The notes: generated by a model from the sequence alone, not told the origin. 64,000 nt of DNA from Oscillospiraceae bacterium (GCA_021200775.1 JAJQGB010000009.1:129773-193772); one strand, 5' to 3'. Shown: positions 18,084-29,168, counted from the first letter of the stretch. Made by a program: numbers and translations.

Positions 18084-19904
18084 ATGGATAAGTTCATAGT
18101 AAATATAATCCACCGCCCCGAGCTTTCTCCCGAATATGCGGAGAAGGTTACGGGCAGAGGAAAGAAAGAAAATGTCGGTGCTGATGACCTGCACGACGAA
18201 TCGCTTGATATATTCGTCTTCCAGCAGGCAACCGCACACGCAAACGGCTTGAGAACCACAATTCAGATAACCTACGCCTCGCTTTTCAACGACATCATCG
18301 TCGATATGGCGAAGCACGACCACGAGGTCTATGGCGACGAAATCGCTCTGAGCTTACTCGGACTTCCCTGCAAGCAGTTCAAGGAGAAGTACAAGACAAA
18401 GGACTTCTGCATCTGGATGTTCTCGGAAGAGGACAAGATGGCGATTATCGACGACTGCTTCTCGCTTTTCTATGAGAAGTTCGGCTTCTATCCTCAGTCG
18501 ACCGGTTCCTACTACCTTGACGCTTTCTGCATTAACTACATCAAGGAGAAGTACCCGAGCGTTACATGCGCAGTCGCAACCTGCTGGGAAGAAGGACCGA
18601 AGGCATACCATACATGTAATAACAGCTGGTACACCTTCATGGATGGCGGACCGTGGGCACCGTGGATTCCTTCTAAGCACAACACCCACTGCCCGGCGAT
18701 GAACGAAGCCGACGACAGCGGAATTGTCGCGATTCCTCACCTGTCCCGTGACCTCATTGCCTGCTTTGACGGCAACGGCTCGAACTTCGGAACCCATCCG
18801 CAGAATGTATTAAGAGGCTTAGTCTACAAGGACAACGAGCTCCCGTACTTCTTCAACCTCGTCGACCAGTACAGACATCTCGGAAAGTACAATAACGGTC
18901 TTTCGTATAACATGGTCTTCGTCGGACCCGGATGGCTCAACAAAGCCGGAAGATGGGAAGCACCTTATGAACTCTTAAAGAAGTCCTATGAGGACGGAAT
19001 GGCTTACTACGGCAAGCTCAAAAAAGAGGGCAAGTGCGACGACATGACGATGGCTGAGTTCGCCGACTACTACCGCTCGGTAAAGAGCTATGACGAGCCG
19101 GAGGTTGCACTCTGGAAGGACATTCTCTACGGTTCGCAGAAGCAGTACTTCTGGTATTGCGACCCGTATATGAGAGCCTGCCTCGACTTCAATCAGGGCG
19201 GAGCTATGATTGATTTACGTCCGTATGTCGCTCAGCTCGACTGGAAGTGCGGAATCGGAACTGACCATGTCTATGACGCTTCGTACCCATACCTCATCCA
19301 GGCTAACTACCGTGCCGGCTACTTCACCCACTATGCGGGTGCAGGAACCGTCAAGTCCCTCAAAGTCTCCTGCGGTAGCGAAGAGATTGATTTGGCTTTG
19401 GTTCGGTGCAAGGCTTCATGGTCTAAAGAAGGCGATGACACCGTCATCACAACGACTCCCGTTGAAATCAAGTTCTCCGATTTCACGATGGAGCTTCAGT
19501 CGAAGTTTACATTCAAGCGTGGCACCGGCGAAATCATCATCGAGAGAAATATCTTAAACGACATCGGCGACCACGAAGTCACGTTTGACGAATACTTCAC
19601 CGGCGCATTCGGCACCACCGAATACCAGTCGGATATGACGAAAGTGAAGCTCATCTGCGAGAGCGAAACTGAGTCCCAGACTGTTGACTTCAACTACAAG
19701 TGCAGAATCGTCGACGTCAAGGATGCCACTTCCGTAAGAGTCGTTATCCCGGACGTTGAGACGATTGTCGAGATGACCGGCGACAACGATGTAGGAGAGT
19801 TCGAGGAAGGTCACGCCTTCTCGCCGTCGTATCGGATTTCGCTCAAAAAGAAGCTCAGTAAAGGAGGTATGAGAACATGTCTCAGGCTACAAAAGGCAAA
19901 CTGA
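18084..19904 (+). CDS. Unrecognised 606-residue protein, possible carbohydrate-active enzyme
   Basis: I do not recognise the family. It has no signal peptide, so it is cytoplasmic. Residues 1-330 alternate predicted helices and strands with conserved-looking aromatic and acidic stretches (HDHEVYGDEIALSL, YPQSTGSYYLDAF, GPWAPWIPSKHN, ACFDGNGSNFGTHP). These recall NodB- or GH57/GH38-like deformed barrels, with a beta-sandwich-like region from about 420 to 600 (TTTPVEIKFSDFTMELQ, GTGEIIIERNIL). It lies 22 bases after the importer ATPase and before a zinc-ribbon gene and GH13, so a role in processing the imported oligosaccharide is plausible. This is inference. Confidence 0.5.
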   Translation: MDKFIVNIIHRPELSPEYAEKVTGRGKKENVGADDLHDESLDIFVFQQATAHANGLRTTIQITYASLFNDIIVDMAKHDHEVYGDEIALSLLGLPCKQFKEKYKTKDFCIWMFSEEDKMAIIDDCFSLFYEKFGFYPQSTGSYYLDAFCINYIKEKYPSVTCAVATCWEEGPKAYHTCNNSWYTFMDGGPWAPWIPSKHNTHCPAMNEADDSGIVAIPHLSRDLIACFDGNGSNFGTHPQNVLRGLVYKDNELPYFFNLVDQYRHLGKYNNGLSYNMVFVGPGWLNKAGRWEAPYELLKKSYEDGMAYYGKLKKEGKCDDMTMAEFADYYRSVKSYDEPEVALWKDILYGSQKQYFWYCDPYMRACLDFNQGGAMIDLRPYVAQLDWKCGIGTDHVYDASYPYLIQANYRAGYFTHYAGAGTVKSLKVSCGSEEIDLALVRCKASWSKEGDDTVITTTPVEIKFSDFTMELQSKFTFKRGTGEIIIERNILNDIGDHEVTFDEYFTGAFGTTEYQSDMTKVKLICESETESQTVDFNYKCRIVDVKDATSVRVVIPDVETIVEMTGDNDVGEFEEGHAFSPSYRISLKKKLSKGGMRTCLRLQKAN

Positions 19905-20137
19905 ACTACCGCTGTCCCCAGTGCTTCCAGCGCGACATAGACATGGATTTGTTCTATGACGCCGAGAAGGAGGAGTACTACTGCCTTCGCTGTTGCTTCC
20001 GTGGAAGCGAAGAGAAAATCCTTCGCATGAACGAGCAAATCAAGGACAAATACGGGCTCATAATGGCTCGAATCGACTCCTTCGGAGAAGACGCCGGAGA
20101 CCTCGAATATCATACCTACAAAAAGGGCGAGCTTTAA
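19877..20137 (+). CDS. Small zinc-ribbon protein
   Basis: This 86-residue soluble protein has a CPQC...CLRC four-cysteine zinc ribbon (about residues 13-40), a basic/acidic helix and a C-terminal tail. The family is not recognised. It overlaps the end of the 606-residue protein by 28 bases in another frame, with GGAGGT before its ATG, so the two are translationally coupled and may act together. A nucleic-acid-binding or protein-protein role is possible but not shown. Confidence 0.7.
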   Translation: MSQATKGKLNYRCPQCFQRDIDMDLFYDAEKEEYYCLRCCFRGSEEKILRMNEQIKDKYGLIMARIDSFGEDAGDLEYHTYKKGEL

Positions 20138-20150
20138 TTTAGTTTGAAGA

Positions 20151-20180
20151 GTGGAGTGTGGAGTTATCCCTGCACTCCAC
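20151..20180 (+). terminator. Hairpin upstream of the GH13 gene
   Basis: GTGGAGTG at 20151-20158 pairs with CACTCCAC at 20173-20180, followed by AATTTG. There is no good T tract, so it is a weak terminator or an mRNA processing/stability hairpin. Confidence 0.45.
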
Positions 20181-20200
20181 AATTTGTATAGGAGGCATCT

Positions 20201-21739
20201 ATGAAAAAACTTATTGCGCTACTGCTGGCGTTTATGATAGTATTGACGGCTTGCGGAAGTTCTGCAGACACCGCTGGCGGCTACACGATGGCGGAGGTTA
20301 CTCTCTTAGAAGAGAACATCCCCGATGACAACTATGGGAACTACTACGAAATCTTCGTATATTCCTTCTGCGATTCTGACGGAGACGGCATCGGCGACTT
20401 TAACGGCGTCACATCGAAGCTCGATTATATAAGAGATTTAGGCTACACCGGAATCTGGTTCATGCCGATTACCGAGGGCTATTCCTACCATAAGTACGAC
20501 GTGACCGACTACTATGCGGTCGATTCGCAGTTCGGCACTATGGAGGACTTCGAGAACTTAGTTTCGGAAGCTCACGCCCGGGGAATCAAGATTATCATAG
20601 ACCTGGTCGTCAACCACACTTCGAGCGAGCACCCGTGGTTCAAATCCGCAATCCAGAGCGCCTGGGACGGCGACACCAGCGGCGAATACTACGATTACTA
20701 CAACTTCTCCGACACCGCCCTTGACGGCTACAGCTACTACGACGGCATCTACTATGAGGCGAGATTCACCTACAGTATGCCCGACCTGAATTTGGACAGC
20801 GAAAACGTCCGGGCAGAAATTGAGAACATAATCGAGTTTTGGATAGGGAAGGGAGTCGACGGCTTCCGCCTTGACGCCTGCACCAGTTTCTACACCGGCG
20901 ATTACACTAAGAGTGCCGAGTTCTGCGCATGGCTTACAGATGTTGCACAGGAATATAACCCCGACGCATTCGTCGTCGGCGAGGTCTGGGAGTCGGATTC
21001 AATCGTCAAGACCTACTACGAGAACGCCCCTGAAACCTCCTTCTTCGCTTTCTCCGTCTCCCAGCAGGAGGGCTACATCAACATGACCTTCTCGAACGCC
21101 TACCCGGCAAACTATTTCTGGACCTATGCGAACACCGTCTATAAGACCGCCAACAGCGGTGAGTCGATTGCGGCGCCGTTTTTAGACAACCACGACACGG
21201 GGCGAATCGCCGGGTCGGTAGGCAGGGACGAGAACAAAGTCAAGTTCGCTTATGGGATGTTGTCGCTTCTCAACGGCACGACGTTTACCTACTACGGCGA
21301 CGAAATCGGAATGGTCGGCTCTGGCGACGACCCGAACAAGCGAATCGCCATGCTCTGGGACAACTCCGGCGAAAACCTGACCGACAATCCTCCCGGAACA
21401 ACTTCCGCATCATACGCCTTTGACGGTGTGGAGGAGCAGTACGCTGACGAGACCTCAATCCTCAACTACTACAAGCGCTGTAACAACATCCGCAACGCCT
21501 TCCCCGAAATCGCCCGGGGCGAAATGAAGATGACCTACTACAGCGACATGGACGTCCTGATTTTCTCGAAAACCTGGGAAGACAGCACCATAACAATAGT
21601 CGTGAACTTCTCGACGGAGGAGAAAACAGTGGAGATGGATTTGGGCGAACTCCAAGCCGAGCTTGCAGTCGAAGGCAACGCAACCTATGAAAACGGCGTG
21701 CTGACACTGCCGATGTATGCGTTTGCGGTTTTTAAGTGA
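20201..21739 (+). CDS. GH13 alpha-amylase family lipoprotein
   Basis: This extracellular alpha-glucan hydrolase has 512 residues. The signal peptide ends in the lipobox LTAC (Cys18). The four GH13 regions are present: DLVVNH near residue 134, GFRLDACTSF with nucleophile Asp225, GEVW with acid/base Glu261, and FLDNHD with Asp332. A calcium-type SDGDGIGDFNG loop is near residue 59. The C-terminal beta domain ends at residue 512, with no binding module. As the last gene of the importer cluster it would supply maltodextrins to the ABC transporter. Exact specificity (alpha-amylase, alpha-glucosidase or related) is open. Confidence 0.9.
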   Translation: MKKLIALLLAFMIVLTACGSSADTAGGYTMAEVTLLEENIPDDNYGNYYEIFVYSFCDSDGDGIGDFNGVTSKLDYIRDLGYTGIWFMPITEGYSYHKYDVTDYYAVDSQFGTMEDFENLVSEAHARGIKIIIDLVVNHTSSEHPWFKSAIQSAWDGDTSGEYYDYYNFSDTALDGYSYYDGIYYEARFTYSMPDLNLDSENVRAEIENIIEFWIGKGVDGFRLDACTSFYTGDYTKSAEFCAWLTDVAQEYNPDAFVVGEVWESDSIVKTYYENAPETSFFAFSVSQQEGYINMTFSNAYPANYFWTYANTVYKTANSGESIAAPFLDNHDTGRIAGSVGRDENKVKFAYGMLSLLNGTTFTYYGDEIGMVGSGDDPNKRIAMLWDNSGENLTDNPPGTTSASYAFDGVEEQYADETSILNYYKRCNNIRNAFPEIARGEMKMTYYSDMDVLIFSKTWEDSTITIVVNFSTEEKTVEMDLGELQAELAVEGNATYENGVLTLPMYAFAVFK

Positions 21740-21795
21740 ATGATAGGGGATATTGCAACCGCAGTATCCCCAAAAAATAATATTTCAAACCCCAG

Positions 21796-21824
21796 TTGAA
21801 ATCCCCCGCAAAATAGAGTATAAT
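21796..21824 (+). promoter_or_regulatory. Promoter of the GNAT toxin-antitoxin pair
   Basis: TTGAAA at 21796-21801 and TATAAT at 21819-21824 have a 17-base spacer, about 50 bases before the antitoxin ATG. A GGGGATA/TATCCCC hairpin lies upstream, after the GH13 stop codon. Confidence 0.75.
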
Positions 21825-21875
21825 ATAAGAGTGGGAGACTGTTTGCCGTCGCAATTATGAAAAGGAGGTGCTGTT

Positions 21876-22097
21876 ATGGCTACGTCGAGCATTTTTTACA
21901 ACTTCACCATTACCGACCCGAAAGCCGCTGAGCGCTTTGCTGACGCTTTGGAAAAGGCTTCCCAGCAACCACCATGGAAACCTCAGACCGAGGTTGGTCA
22001 TCTTGTCACGGACCCGGAAGAATTACGTGCAATGTTTGAAAAAAGGAAGAAGCTAGATGCCGAAAAAAGAAGTTGTAAACCTGATGGACTTAATTGA
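21876..22097 (+). CDS. Putative antitoxin of a GNAT toxin-antitoxin pair
   Basis: This 73-residue charged protein starts MATSSIFYNFTITDPKAAE and contains a TDPEELRAMFEKRKK stretch. This short-protein type commonly precedes GNAT-fold acetyltransferase genes in Clostridia. AGGAGGTG precedes the ATG. It is not a clear DUF1778 or ribbon-helix-helix protein. Its 3' end overlaps the acetyltransferase gene by 41 bases, which couples their translation. The antitoxin role is inferred from size, order and overlap. Confidence 0.6.
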   Translation: MATSSIFYNFTITDPKAAERFADALEKASQQPPWKPQTEVGHLVTDPEELRAMFEKRKKLDAEKRSCKPDGLN

Positions 22098-22659
22098 AAT
22101 GTACGGGGAGGATTACACCAAAGAAATTCTCTCCGACTTTTCATGTGAGTATGCAGAAGGGCGCAGAAACAACGAAGTAGAGCAATTTCTCAAAAAGAGC
22201 TCTATCGATTTTACGAAGCGCAGAATGTCCATTACATACATAGTTACAGATGATGCTCTTTACCCAAGAGGATTCTTTACTTTGACACATAAGCCTGTAG
22301 CTATCCCAGAGAAAGCTATTCCGTCCAAGACTGCCCTCAGAAAAATGTTGCGTCATGCGAAATATGATGCGGATTTAAAGGCGTATAATGTCTCCGCATT
22401 TCTGATTGCGCAGTTCGGCAAGAATTATAATCTCCCTGAGAACGAGCGCATCAGTGGCACCGAGCTTATGACCGATGCTTTGTTAGTCATAGAGCGAGTC
22501 CAGCGCATGATTGGTGGCGGAGTTGTCTTTCTCGAATGTGAGGACAATCAGGAGCTTGTCGACTTCTACACCGCCGACCCCAACACCTTTTTCCTCTTCG
22601 GCGACAGATTCTGCGTGGAGGACGATGTAACTTACGCCCAATTAATGCGTTTCCTATAA
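22057..22659 (+). CDS. GNAT-fold acetyltransferase, candidate toxin
   Basis: This 200-residue protein has a GNAT core. MSITYIVTDDALYPRGFFTLTHKPV forms the central strands, AKYDADLKAYNVSAFLIAQFGKNY leads to the acetyl-CoA region, and RMIGGGVVFLECEDNQELVDFY ends the fold. This matches the toxin-like acetyltransferases found beside short antitoxin genes, some of which acetylate charged tRNA. The usual Q/RxxGxG/A loop is not sharply visible, so catalytic competence is uncertain. AGGAAG precedes the ATG at 22057. TTTGTGCA/TGCACAAA arms follow the stop codon. Confidence 0.7.
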   Translation: MPKKEVVNLMDLIEMYGEDYTKEILSDFSCEYAEGRRNNEVEQFLKKSSIDFTKRRMSITYIVTDDALYPRGFFTLTHKPVAIPEKAIPSKTALRKMLRHAKYDADLKAYNVSAFLIAQFGKNYNLPENERISGTELMTDALLVIERVQRMIGGGVVFLECEDNQELVDFYTADPNTFFLFGDRFCVEDDVTYAQLMRFL

Positions 22660-22722
22660 TCCTTTGTGCACCATGCACAAAAACTCCTTAATAATTTTGT
22701 GCAATATTCCGATAAAGTTTTG

Positions 22723-22752
22723 TTGGACTTTGGCTTTAGAATGTGATATACT
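22723..22752 (+). promoter_or_regulatory. Promoter of the secreted surface-protein gene
   Basis: TTGGAC at 22723-22728 and TATACT at 22747-22752 have an 18-base spacer. The start would be near 22759, leaving a 185-base leader before the ATG. Confidence 0.68.
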
Positions 22753-22758
22753 ATGTAT

Positions 22759-22935
22759 ATGTACAGCTGAAGTCGTTTTTTATGGTTTCGTGGGATGGTA
22801 TCGAAGCCTGTTGAAGCGGCGGAGGCGGCAAAAAGGGATAGTTTCAAGGATGTTCGGAATAGACCGAGAGGGAGTGGATGACCCGCCCGGTGCGCCGCCC
22901 AGGCTTGAAGCGCCCATAAATTTGATATTTGGAGG
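22759..22935 (+). promoter_or_regulatory. Structured GC-rich 5' leader, candidate cis-regulatory RNA
   Basis: The leader is GC-rich (about 22800-22915) between AT-rich flanks. Long-range pairs nest neatly: AAGCCTG at 22804-22810 with CAGGCTT at 22900-22906, then GCGGCG near 22816 with CGCCGC near 22893. GGCGG near 22824 can pair with CCGCC near 22883. A multibranched interior remains, and the Shine-Dalgarno GGAGG (22931-22935) follows closely. It matches no riboswitch consensus I know (TPP, cobalamin, SAM, c-di-GMP-I, ZTP, glycine, purine). Confidence 0.5.
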
Positions 22936-22943
22936 AAAAAAAC

Positions 22944-24923
22944 ATGAAGAAAATTTTAGCTGTTGTGACGGCACTAGCCCTCGCAATAAGCTCACTTTGC
23001 GTGTTTGTTTTTGCGACGGAATCTGATAATATTATCAGCAGTAGCACCATGTACAGTGGCTACTACAATGATTACACCATGGGCTCAGATGGCGCATCCT
23101 TCTCTGCTACCAGTGGTGGCTCACAGATTGGACTCACTCTTGGCACAACTGTCGGTGACGGTGAGAGCATCACTCTTAAGGTAACCGGAACTACCGATGG
23201 CGAGTTTAGAATGTGGCTCCTTAGTGGCGGTTCAAGAGTTTCAAGTGTTTACTTAGCAAGTGACCAGGAGGGCTATACCACCAGTGGAACTTTTGAATTT
23301 AAAGTTACTATGACTGTTGACGGCGGTGACTCTGGTGGAACTTCAGGCAATGCCGTTATGTTCAAGGGACCTGCCGGCGGCAATCTTCCCAACCTTACCG
23401 TTACTTCTGTAACTATCGTTACTGAAGATGAGGAAGAGGAAGAGGAAGAGACCGTCACGATTGACGGAATCGAATACACTGTTGTAGCTGAAGAGACTAT
23501 AGGTGCGACACTTACAGGTAGTGGAACCACATATCTTGCTTATACTTGGGGCGATGATACGGCAGCAGACGCTGTAAATGCAGCTGTTTCTGAGGCACTC
23601 GCAGTAGATGGTGCAGTTGTACAGCTCCTCGTTTCGTGCGATACTGATTATAGCTGGTATGGAGTTGCTGTAATGGACCGTACTAACTATAATAGCACAG
23701 GCGTTCAGGCTAATGCTATGAATGGAACCACAGAAATTGTTGTTTCTGTTGCTGACTTACTTACTGCTGGTGGATTGTCTGCGGATTGCACGCTCTATAG
23801 AATCTATGTTCAGGGTAGCAGTAACGTAACTCTTAATTCTGTTAGAGTTCTGACTCCTGTTGCAGAAGAAGGCGACGGCGATGACGATGAAGACGACGGC
23901 ACCTACTACAGCTTCGAGGAAGATATGACTGCAACATATGACGAGTCTAAGGCTAGTTATGATGTTGACCCTGATTCTGGTATTGCGTATATCGATATCA
24001 ACGAAGCTGATGCTGAAGTTGTCTTCACACTTCCTTCTGATGTTGATGTTGCAACCTTGCAGTCTATTACTATTGAAGATGCTGACTCATCAGTTATTGA
24101 CGATTTGGTTATAGTTGTATATGCTGATGGCGTTGAGGTTGCGAGCGCTACTGGTTCGCTTACTGTAGATGTATCTAGCGTAGATTTGTCAAGCGCTACT
24201 TCTGTTACGTTTGCAATAAAGAGCACAAGCGCAACCGCTTCGTACTGCTTCTACGGTATAACTCTTGTTAATAGTGAGCCCGCAGAGACCACTAACTCCG
24301 CATACAGATTTATTTATGTCAACGACGAGTACCATGCACTCATCATTGAGAGACAGGTAGGCGCTACTACTCGTAGATTCCTTATCAGCATCCCGCACAA
24401 TGATGACAACCACGACGGATATTGCGATACCTGCAAGGAGTATGTCGGCGGCGAGGATGAGGATACTGTTGAGACAGTTACCATCGGCGATGTTGAGTAT
24501 GAGGTTGTTTACTCCAACGAAGACGGCATTTCTGCTGGCAACTGGAACCAGGTTGACCTTGGCGACCTTGATTTGATTGAGGCACTTTCTCAGGACGGCG
24601 CAATCCTGGTTATCACCAGAGACACCGAGACTGTAGTTTCCTTTGCTGATGGCGGATATGAGAAGTTCCTTCTCATCGATTCCTGGTGGTCTAACGGACA
24701 GTCTCCGATTTCCCTCGGAACTGCTGGACATACCTCCGCTGACGAAGACGTAATCGACTGCACTTCCGATGATGGAATCACAGCTGTCTATGATGGCTCC
24801 GCAATCTATGCGGCTTGGGAAGATGGCGGATATGCAGAAGGCGGCTCAACCCTCGTCTTCATCTCCAACACTTCGGCTTCCTACAAGATTACCAGCATCC
24901 AGGTTCTGGTACCTGTTGAGTAA
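22944..24923 (+). CDS. Secreted multidomain surface protein, no catalytic domain recognised
   Basis: This 659-residue protein has a signal peptide of about 24 residues (MKKILAVVTALALAISS...VFA). Beta-rich modules are separated by very acidic linkers (DEEEEEEET near 165, EGDGDDDEDDG near 315). Near residue 490 is a HNDDNHDGYCDTC motif, like the D-x-N-x-D-G-x-C-D-x-C metal-binding segments of Clostridia surface proteins. No sortase motif or transmembrane anchor is seen at the C-terminus. A TTG at 22929 is in frame, but GGAGG at 22931-22935 clearly serves the ATG at 22944. Carbohydrate binding is a reasonable guess only. Confidence 0.75.
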   Translation: MKKILAVVTALALAISSLCVFVFATESDNIISSSTMYSGYYNDYTMGSDGASFSATSGGSQIGLTLGTTVGDGESITLKVTGTTDGEFRMWLLSGGSRVSSVYLASDQEGYTTSGTFEFKVTMTVDGGDSGGTSGNAVMFKGPAGGNLPNLTVTSVTIVTEDEEEEEEETVTIDGIEYTVVAEETIGATLTGSGTTYLAYTWGDDTAADAVNAAVSEALAVDGAVVQLLVSCDTDYSWYGVAVMDRTNYNSTGVQANAMNGTTEIVVSVADLLTAGGLSADCTLYRIYVQGSSNVTLNSVRVLTPVAEEGDGDDDEDDGTYYSFEEDMTATYDESKASYDVDPDSGIAYIDINEADAEVVFTLPSDVDVATLQSITIEDADSSVIDDLVIVVYADGVEVASATGSLTVDVSSVDLSSATSVTFAIKSTSATASYCFYGITLVNSEPAETTNSAYRFIYVNDEYHALIIERQVGATTRRFLISIPHNDDNHDGYCDTCKEYVGGEDEDTVETVTIGDVEYEVVYSNEDGISAGNWNQVDLGDLDLIEALSQDGAILVITRDTETVVSFADGGYEKFLLIDSWWSNGQSPISLGTAGHTSADEDVIDCTSDDGITAVYDGSAIYAAWEDGGYAEGGSTLVFISNTSASYKITSIQVLVPVE

Positions 24924-24941
24924 TCAATAATAAAGAAATAC

Positions 24942-24972
24942 TTTCGCCCCGAGACCAATCCATCTCGGGGCG
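24942..24972 (+). terminator. Intrinsic terminator, copy 1 of a duplicated hairpin
   Basis: CGCCCCGAGA at 24945-24954 pairs with TCTCGGGGCG at 24963-24972. The same 31 bases, including the loop, recur at 25339-25369. Confidence 0.85.
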
Positions 24973-24997
24973 TTTCCATTAAAATAAAAATTTCCTC

Positions 24998-25026
24998 TTG
25001 ACAAAGAGGATGAAGAAGAGTATAAT
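24998..25026 (+). promoter_or_regulatory. Consensus promoter for the antitoxin RNA
   Basis: TTGACA at 24998-25003 and TATAAT at 25021-25026, spacer 17, a perfect match to the sigma-A consensus. It faces an equally perfect promoter on the opposite strand at 25291-25319. Confidence 0.88.
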
Positions 25027-25032
25027 AAGTGA

Positions 25033-25130
25033 CATGAGGAGACGAAACTGTGACAGCAGTTTAGGTACAACCTCTAAAACAAAGTGCTTGTAGATTGACC
25101 GTAAACCACTAACCTAGGTTGCGGTTATTT
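25033..25130 (+). ncRNA. Probable antisense antitoxin RNA of a type I toxin-antitoxin locus
   Basis: A transcript from the perfect promoter would begin near 25033 with GACATGAGGAG. It would form a small AAACTG/CAGTTT hairpin (25046-25062) and end after AACC...AACCTAGGTT...GGTT (about 25104-25125), which is followed by ATTTCTTT. It covers the 3' end and downstream region of the small minus-strand toxin gene, as antitoxin RNAs of Fst/TxpA-like loci do. The sequence CAAGCACTTTGTTTTAGAGG (read on the minus strand) resembles a segment I recall downstream of holin-like toxin genes in other Firmicutes. Confidence 0.6.
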
Positions 25131-25234
25131 CTTTGCCTGAAAAATCGCGATGACTCCGAATGATAACACAGTTCAATGTTCCATTGACCTGAGGCGAGCA
25201 GATTAAGGAGTCCGAGAACTTCTAAAACCGACAC
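25109..25234 (-). CDS. Small hydrophobic peptide, putative type I (holin-like) toxin
   Basis: This 41-codon gene starts at GTG 25234, preceded by AAGGAGGTGATAAC, an almost ideal Shine-Dalgarno. The peptide begins VSVLEVLGLLNLLAS and ends RQRNNRNLG. A short hydrophobic N-terminal half followed by a polar basic tail is the format of Firmicutes type I toxins. The middle (GQWNIELCYHSES) is less hydrophobic than usual, so the membrane segment is short. The toxin may be divergent or partly decayed. It is read from the promoter at 25291-25319 and opposed by the antisense RNA from 25033. Confidence 0.55.
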   Translation of the reverse strand: MSVLEVLGLLNLLASGQWNIELCYHSESSRFFRQRNNRNLG

Positions 25235-25290
25235 GTTATCACCTCCTTCCGTAAAGAAAGAGGTTTACCGTTACTCCTCATGTCAAAAGT

Positions 25291-25319
25291 ATTATAACAT
25301 ATGGACAACTAATTGTCAA
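25291..25319 (-). promoter_or_regulatory. Consensus promoter for the small toxin mRNA
   Basis: On the minus strand TTGACA (25319-25314) and TATAAT (25296-25291) are 17 bases apart. The first transcribed bases repeat GACATGAGGAG, identical to the start of the opposing RNA. They form the inverted repeat 25030-25041/25274-25285. Confidence 0.85.
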
Positions 25320-25338
25320 TCGATATAGAAAGTTTTGT

Positions 25339-25369
25339 TTTCGCCCCGAGACCAATCCATCTCGGGGCG
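25339..25369 (+). terminator. Copy 2 of the duplicated terminator hairpin
   Basis: This is an exact repeat of 24942-24972: CGCCCCGAGA at 25342-25351 pairs with TCTCGGGGCG at 25360-25369. Here it is followed by GTTTTTG. The two copies bracket the toxin-antitoxin locus. Confidence 0.8.
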
Positions 25370-25375
25370 GTTTTT

Positions 25376-25522
25376 GAAACCCCTCAGTCTCGCTTCGCTC
25401 GACAGCTCCCCTTTCAGGGGAGCCTTTTTCTATCTTTTGGTAAGATTCTGAGAGAACGACACAAAGTCTCCCCTGAAAGGGGAGGGGAACCGCCGCGCAA
25501 CGCGCGGTGGTGGAGGGGTTTC
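25376..25522. repeat. Dispersed CTCCCCT/AGGGGAG element, copy 1
   Basis: The termini are inverted repeats: GAAACCCCTC at 25376-25385 and GAGGGGTTTC at 25513-25522. Inside are two hairpin units. One is AGCTCCCCTTTCAGGGGAGC followed by T5 near 25404-25428. The other is CTCCCCTGAAAGGGGAG near 25468-25484. Each is flanked by a small variable palindrome (GCTTCGC on the left, CGCGCAACGCGCG on the right). Each unit can act as an intrinsic terminator. No protein is encoded, so it resembles a MITE or BIME-like unit. Confidence 0.8.
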
Positions 25523-25526
25523 CGAA

Positions 25527-25558
25527 AAAAATCCCCCGAGAAATTCCCGGGGGATTTA
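25527..25558 (-). terminator. Terminator of the PFOR gene
   Basis: ATCCCCC and GGGGGAT arms around GAGAAATTCCC; read on the minus strand the stem is followed by seven T. It lies about 20 bases after the nifJ stop codon. Confidence 0.85.
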
Positions 25559-25576
25559 TTATACCTGAAATACAGA

Positions 25577-29125
<3,549 letters not shown>

Positions 29126-29168
29126 TAAAAATCCTCCTTGATTGATAGGATAGTTTTGAATAAGTGTT

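Noticed and set aside
22663-22681. TTTGTGCA/TGCACAAA palindrome after the GNAT gene as a terminator
   Set aside because: No T tract follows, only A residues; it may be a protein site but does not look like an intrinsic terminator. A link to the GTGCAAA sites at 12.6 kb is too weak to assert.
23930-24240. Low-complexity acidic and Val/Ser-rich stretch of the surface protein as a repeat array
   Set aside because: Residues are biased but no unit repeats at DNA or protein level beyond composition.
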